Below are positions 60,605 through 64,000 of a DNA stretch of 64,000 nt, one piece after another. Numbering within the stretch: position 1 is the first letter of the stretch; every line of letters begins with the position of its first letter. The translations under genes and the position numbers were made by a program. Below the pieces are notes generated by a model. That model had not been told where the DNA came from. It made no database searches and saw only the letters and a list, made by a program, of their open reading frames with translations. Source of the DNA: Cyathus striatus (Eukaryota > Basidiomycota > Agaricomycetes > Agaricales > Nidulariaceae); NCBI GenBank assembly GCA_025738555.1, contig JAOVFP010000007.1, positions 496,001-560,000 of the forward strand, written 5' to 3'.

Positions 60605-61020
60605 ATCTGTATATGAAGCATGAGAATATGTGTAAAGCGCGGGAATATGCGTGATGCGCGGGAATATGTATGAAGCGTGGGAATATATATGAAGCGCGAG
60701 AATATGTGTGAAGCGCGGGAATATGCGTGAAGCACAGGAATATGTATGAAGCGCGGGAATATATATGAAGCGCGAGAATATATATGATGCGCGGGAATAT
60801 GCGTGATGCGCGGGAATATGTATGAAGCGCGGGAATATATATGAAGCGCGAGAATATATATGAAGCGCGAGAATATATATGATGCGCGGGAATATGCGTG
60901 ATGCGCGGGAATATGTATGAAGCGCGGGAATATATATGAAGCGCGGGAATATATATGAAGCGCGAGAATATGTGTGAAGCGCGGGAATATGCATGAAGCG
61001 CGGAAATATGCGTAACAGAC
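60605..61020. repeat. 19-bp minisatellite GAAGCGCGGGAATATATAT
   Basis: About 22 tandem units vary at fixed positions (GAAGC/GATGC, CGGG/CGAG, TATATAT/TATGCGT). Divergent units of another length continue to about 61110 with GTGACAAACGTGAC. Three frames are open through the array on the minus strand; they are not genes. Confidence 0.9.
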
Positions 61021-61129
61021 GTGACGTGCGAGAAGAATGTGACAAACGTGACGCGCGGGAATATGTGTGACAAACGTGACACGCGGGAATATGCGTGACA
61101 AATGTGATGCTGCAGGAAATGTGACTTGT

Positions 61130-61426
61130 GTGACATGTGTGATATTAGCCAAAATAATCAGTAATAAGTGAATATGCACTTGAAACACCTAATGATCACT
61201 CATGATCACCTGTAGATTCATTAGTATCAGTAGTAAGTGAATATCTACCTGAAACACTACTAAAACACTGAAAGATCACTTAAGATCACCTACACATTCA
61301 CTAGTAATCATATGTTCACTATTACATATATAATAGTGGGTGATCATAAAAAAAATGCCTAGCTTATATAATCACCATGATCATAAAACCTAAGCATTTA
61401 ATGAAAGTAATTGGCTGACACTTATG
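61130..61426. mobile_element. Terminal fragment of a second element with the same end
   Basis: ATTGGCTGACACTTATG at 61410-61426 repeats the right end at 60146-60161 of the 19-kb element, including the five bases beyond its last matched position. Inward lie ATGATCAC..GATCACC-type repeats. The LINE reading frame stops at this point, so this is probably the end of an element inserted into the LINE. Confidence 0.55.
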
Positions 61427-62200
61427 CTGTAGGCTGGGCAGTAGAGAAGTAGTGGTCCACAGTCTCATGGACCTGCAGTCTGCACTTCTTGCATAGTGGG
61501 GAGACTGACTTCCCAATGCAGTGAAGGTGCTTATTCAGAGTGATGTGCCTGATCACCAGCTGTGTAAGGAGACTAGTAAGCTTTTGAGGGAGAGAGAGAA
61601 GGAGAGAGGAGAAATATTTAGCAGTTTTAGATGGGATATTGCAGCTGATCCATGCATGGCTGGGAGATACTTTCCATACAGTCTGGGAAGCTTCACATAG
61701 GCATTGTTGGTGGTTTGCACAAAGAGCAGACTTGGTTGTGGGGAGTTGGTTTTGGAGGAAACAAAAGATGGCAGTGTGTGGGTCCAAGCTACTCATAGCT
61801 GCCACCTTTGCTTCCACATCTGCTGCCTCATTCCCCATGACATCATGATAGCCAGGGACCCAGTGGAGGGTAATGCAGACATTCTTCAGTGACTTTGCAG
61901 AAATTCATCTGTAATGTATTGTCCCAAGTGAGGGTAGTGTCCCATGATAGCCTGTAAAGAAGTTTGACTGTCAGCAACAAATATGACACTTGAGAAATGG
62001 TGCTGTAATGATAATAAGTGGGTGCCCAGGAGGAGCCTGAGACTCTTTGCATTGTAAACTACAAATTCTGTGTCCCAGCCCAATTGGTACTGTAGACTGT
62101 CAACCATGCAGCCATGACAGTAGAGAACTGCTGATGTGCTGATGCCCCAATTTTCTGTCTGTAACCAGACCCATCTTTTAAATGATAATATCAGAGGAGT
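61427..62200 (-). pseudogene. LINE (non-LTR retrotransposon) 3' end: RNase H and zinc finger
   Basis: Minus-strand pieces in at least two frames read: an RNase H start with a DGSGYRQK-like motif (about 62160-62185), GWDTEFVVYNAKSL and VIFVADSQTSLQAI, then WVPGYHDVMGNEAADVEAK after a frameshift near 61890. A reverse-transcriptase-associated zinc-binding region follows, with LLTQLVIRHITLNKHLHCIG, CKKCRLQVHETVDHYF. The frame ends at the transposon terminus near 61426, so the normal C-terminus is lost. It is a truncated, frameshifted fragment. Confidence 0.8.
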
Positions 62201-62880
62201 CAGCTGTGTCCTGTGCTATAGCTGTCTCACTGTCCTTTGCAATCTGGACTGTGAATGGAGGGGATCAAGAAGGGGGAAAATGTGCTACTGTAATAGTCTC
62301 AATGTCCTAATATGATGGTTCAGTGGATGTCTGTGTAGTTCAGGCTAGGTAACATCAGTCATTGTACAAAGTATGGCTACAGTAACTAATCTTTGGTCAA
62401 GACACAACTTAATGCACTACACATGATATATGATACATCTAAAAGAGGGGGTATGATTAGTTATTGTTGGGGGTCATCATGCTGTGGAAGTTGGTATGTT
62501 CTGCAACCATCTATTCCACAAGGTCAAGAACAAATTTGACATTGAGGTGGCCAAACTGTCACATGTATATTCTTGCTGGATTGTGATTGGCTTCACACCA
62601 TATGCTCTGGTAGAAAACCACTTTCCCTTTCACAGGAGAATTCAAACCTATATTTAGAGACAACACTTGAACTTAGAAAAGCAAGCTCTAAAGGTTGATT
62701 GAATAAATGCTTAAAGAAATGTGTAGTCTTGTGATCATTTAACAACACAAATCCATGTATCCCTGCTTCATGTGTTTTTGGTCTACATCCCTTGGCATGG
62801 TATGATTAAAGTAGGGGATGGGATACATATGGTATAGAGAAAAAGAATGTATACGTTGGGTATTTGAGGGAGGCTGGGTG
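62201..62880. other. Stretch upstream of the LINE fragment
   Basis: No domain was recognised; it may contain further decayed LINE sequence on the minus strand. Confidence 0.3.
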
Positions 62881-63988
62881 TAGGCAAATGCACAGGTTCC
62901 AGCAACCTGTGGGGGTCATGGGTAGGGTACTGTTGGGCTCAGGTTCAGGTTGACTCTGGTTACCCATTACCCCTAGCATACCTGCCAGTTATTGTAAATG
63001 ATTTTAAATTGCTATTACAAAATAATATTACAAATAGAAATTGCTGTAACATGTTACTTGTAATTGAACTCACAATCCAATCCTGTAGAGCAGGCAAAAT
63101 GCCTGCAATGCTATCTCACACATCTGAAGATGTTCCAAATCATGATTACATAATTACACATCATGCTAGAATGATGTGTCAATACATGTTCTGCTTGTCT
63201 CAACCTATCCTCACTTCCCCACTTGCCCTTCCCCTCACTTTCCTCAAATATTCATCTTTGTGCACTGCCTCAATGTTATACCCAACTCTGAGGAGTGTTT
63301 CAACACATTGGGACCTCTCCACCACTGCTTGCAAAGCCAGACCCTGAAGTTTGACAGCACACAGAGACTATTCCTCAACACCAAGTTCCCCAATATATTT
63401 CTCAGTTCTCCCTTCATGTTTCAGCTATGTTTTCTATTTATTTTTCATTCTTTAATCCAAGATCATTGTTTACCAGTGTCCATAGTAGTTTATGCATTTT
63501 AGGATTAGTTGTTTTTTTAATTTAGTCTCTGTATTTTCTAGAGCCTGTGTAATCAAGTTTTCCACCACCTCAAACTCATTCTCTATGTCTAATGCTCTGT
63601 CTCTACACTCTCACCATCAATTTTATCAATTTATACATTCTTGCCACCTCATTTTCATACCAGAACTTTGCATTAAAGTTCTATCTCTCTTGTAATGTTG
63701 CAAACTCTCATTTTATCATTATTACTCCTTCATCCTCATCTTAGAATACCCACATCAGACAGACATCTTGACATACTTGCATATGTTCTTTGTTTAGGTA
63801 CACATAGCCCACTTTCCACCTCTTCAACCCATAACACATCAATATTCAGAAACTCACAGAAACTCAATGGGTTACTCTTACCTGTGCTACCTGCTGGGTT
63901 AAAACCCATGGGTTGAAGGGTATGGGTACAGTCAGGTATGGGTATGGATTGATCTGAGATACCCAAGGGTTACCTGTGCATTTGCCTA
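62881..63988. mobile_element. TIR element at the window end (about 1.1 kb)
   Basis: TAGGCAAATGCACAGGT (62881-62897) is perfectly mirrored at 63972-63988. Both ends then enter GGGTATGGGT/ACCCATACC-type repeats. No longer target duplication is visible; counting the outer TA as duplicated would suit a Tc1/mariner-like MITE. The interior open frames lack domains. A weak tRNA-like segment (box B-like GAGTTCAATTAC, minus strand) lies near 63055-63115. Confidence 0.6.
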
Positions 63989-64000
63989 TTTGTGGAATAG

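Noticed and set aside
60532..61188. Three overlapping minus-strand open frames of 160-218 codons
   Set aside because: They translate the 19-bp minisatellite in three frames.

Overview
The window looks like transposon-rich DNA from a mushroom-forming fungus (Basidiomycota, probably Agaricomycetes). The reasons are transposases of the KDZ (Kyakuja-Dileera-Zisupton) class with their CxC2, CxC5 and CxC6 cysteine clusters, a chromodomain Gypsy retrotransposon, a Ulp1-plus-DDE transposon, and protein genes cut by introns of about 45-70 bases with GTAAGT-like donors. No rRNA, functional tRNA or CRISPR array was seen. All calls come from reading the sequence; no database search was run.

Layout. (1) 0.5-13.6 kb is a decayed, GC-richer region whose left part (0.5-3.9 kb) reappears inverted at 9.7-13.6 kb, with a 1.3-kb foldback element at 8356-9649. 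(2) 14.2-35.1 kb is one multi-exon membrane-protein gene split by a 17.6-kb transposon (15619-33204, 8-bp target duplication GTAATTTC). That transposon carries a CxC5/CxC6-type transposase and a second, unrecognised multi-exon gene on the minus strand. The second gene is itself split by a complete chromovirus (21467-29152, 481-bp LTRs, 5-bp duplication CAGAC). Removing either insertion restores a continuous reading frame. (3) 35.6-36.2 kb is a solo LTR. (4) 36.7-40.7 kb is a decayed DDE transposase next to a Ulp1-like cysteine protease gene. (5) 41181-60156 is bounded by long inverted arrays of about 1.3 kb and holds a second KDZ transposase (CxC2 type), an intact seven-exon gene, a foldback element with a 7-bp duplication inside the left arm, and a 732-bp MITE flanked by 21-bp direct repeats. 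(6) 60.2-64 kb has a 19-bp minisatellite, a second terminus of the same transposon family, a LINE fragment and a TIR element at the window end.

The unifying signal is mutational. I counted 22 in-frame premature stops in the decayed genes that are TGA, mostly where arginine (CGA) fits, against one TAG and no TAA. The only four differences between the two LTRs are also CpG to TpG/CpA. This points to CpG-directed cytosine deamination (methylation-linked) rather than classical CpA-type RIP. Two genes stand out as free of such stops: the accessory gene of the first KDZ element and the seven-exon gene inside the second one.
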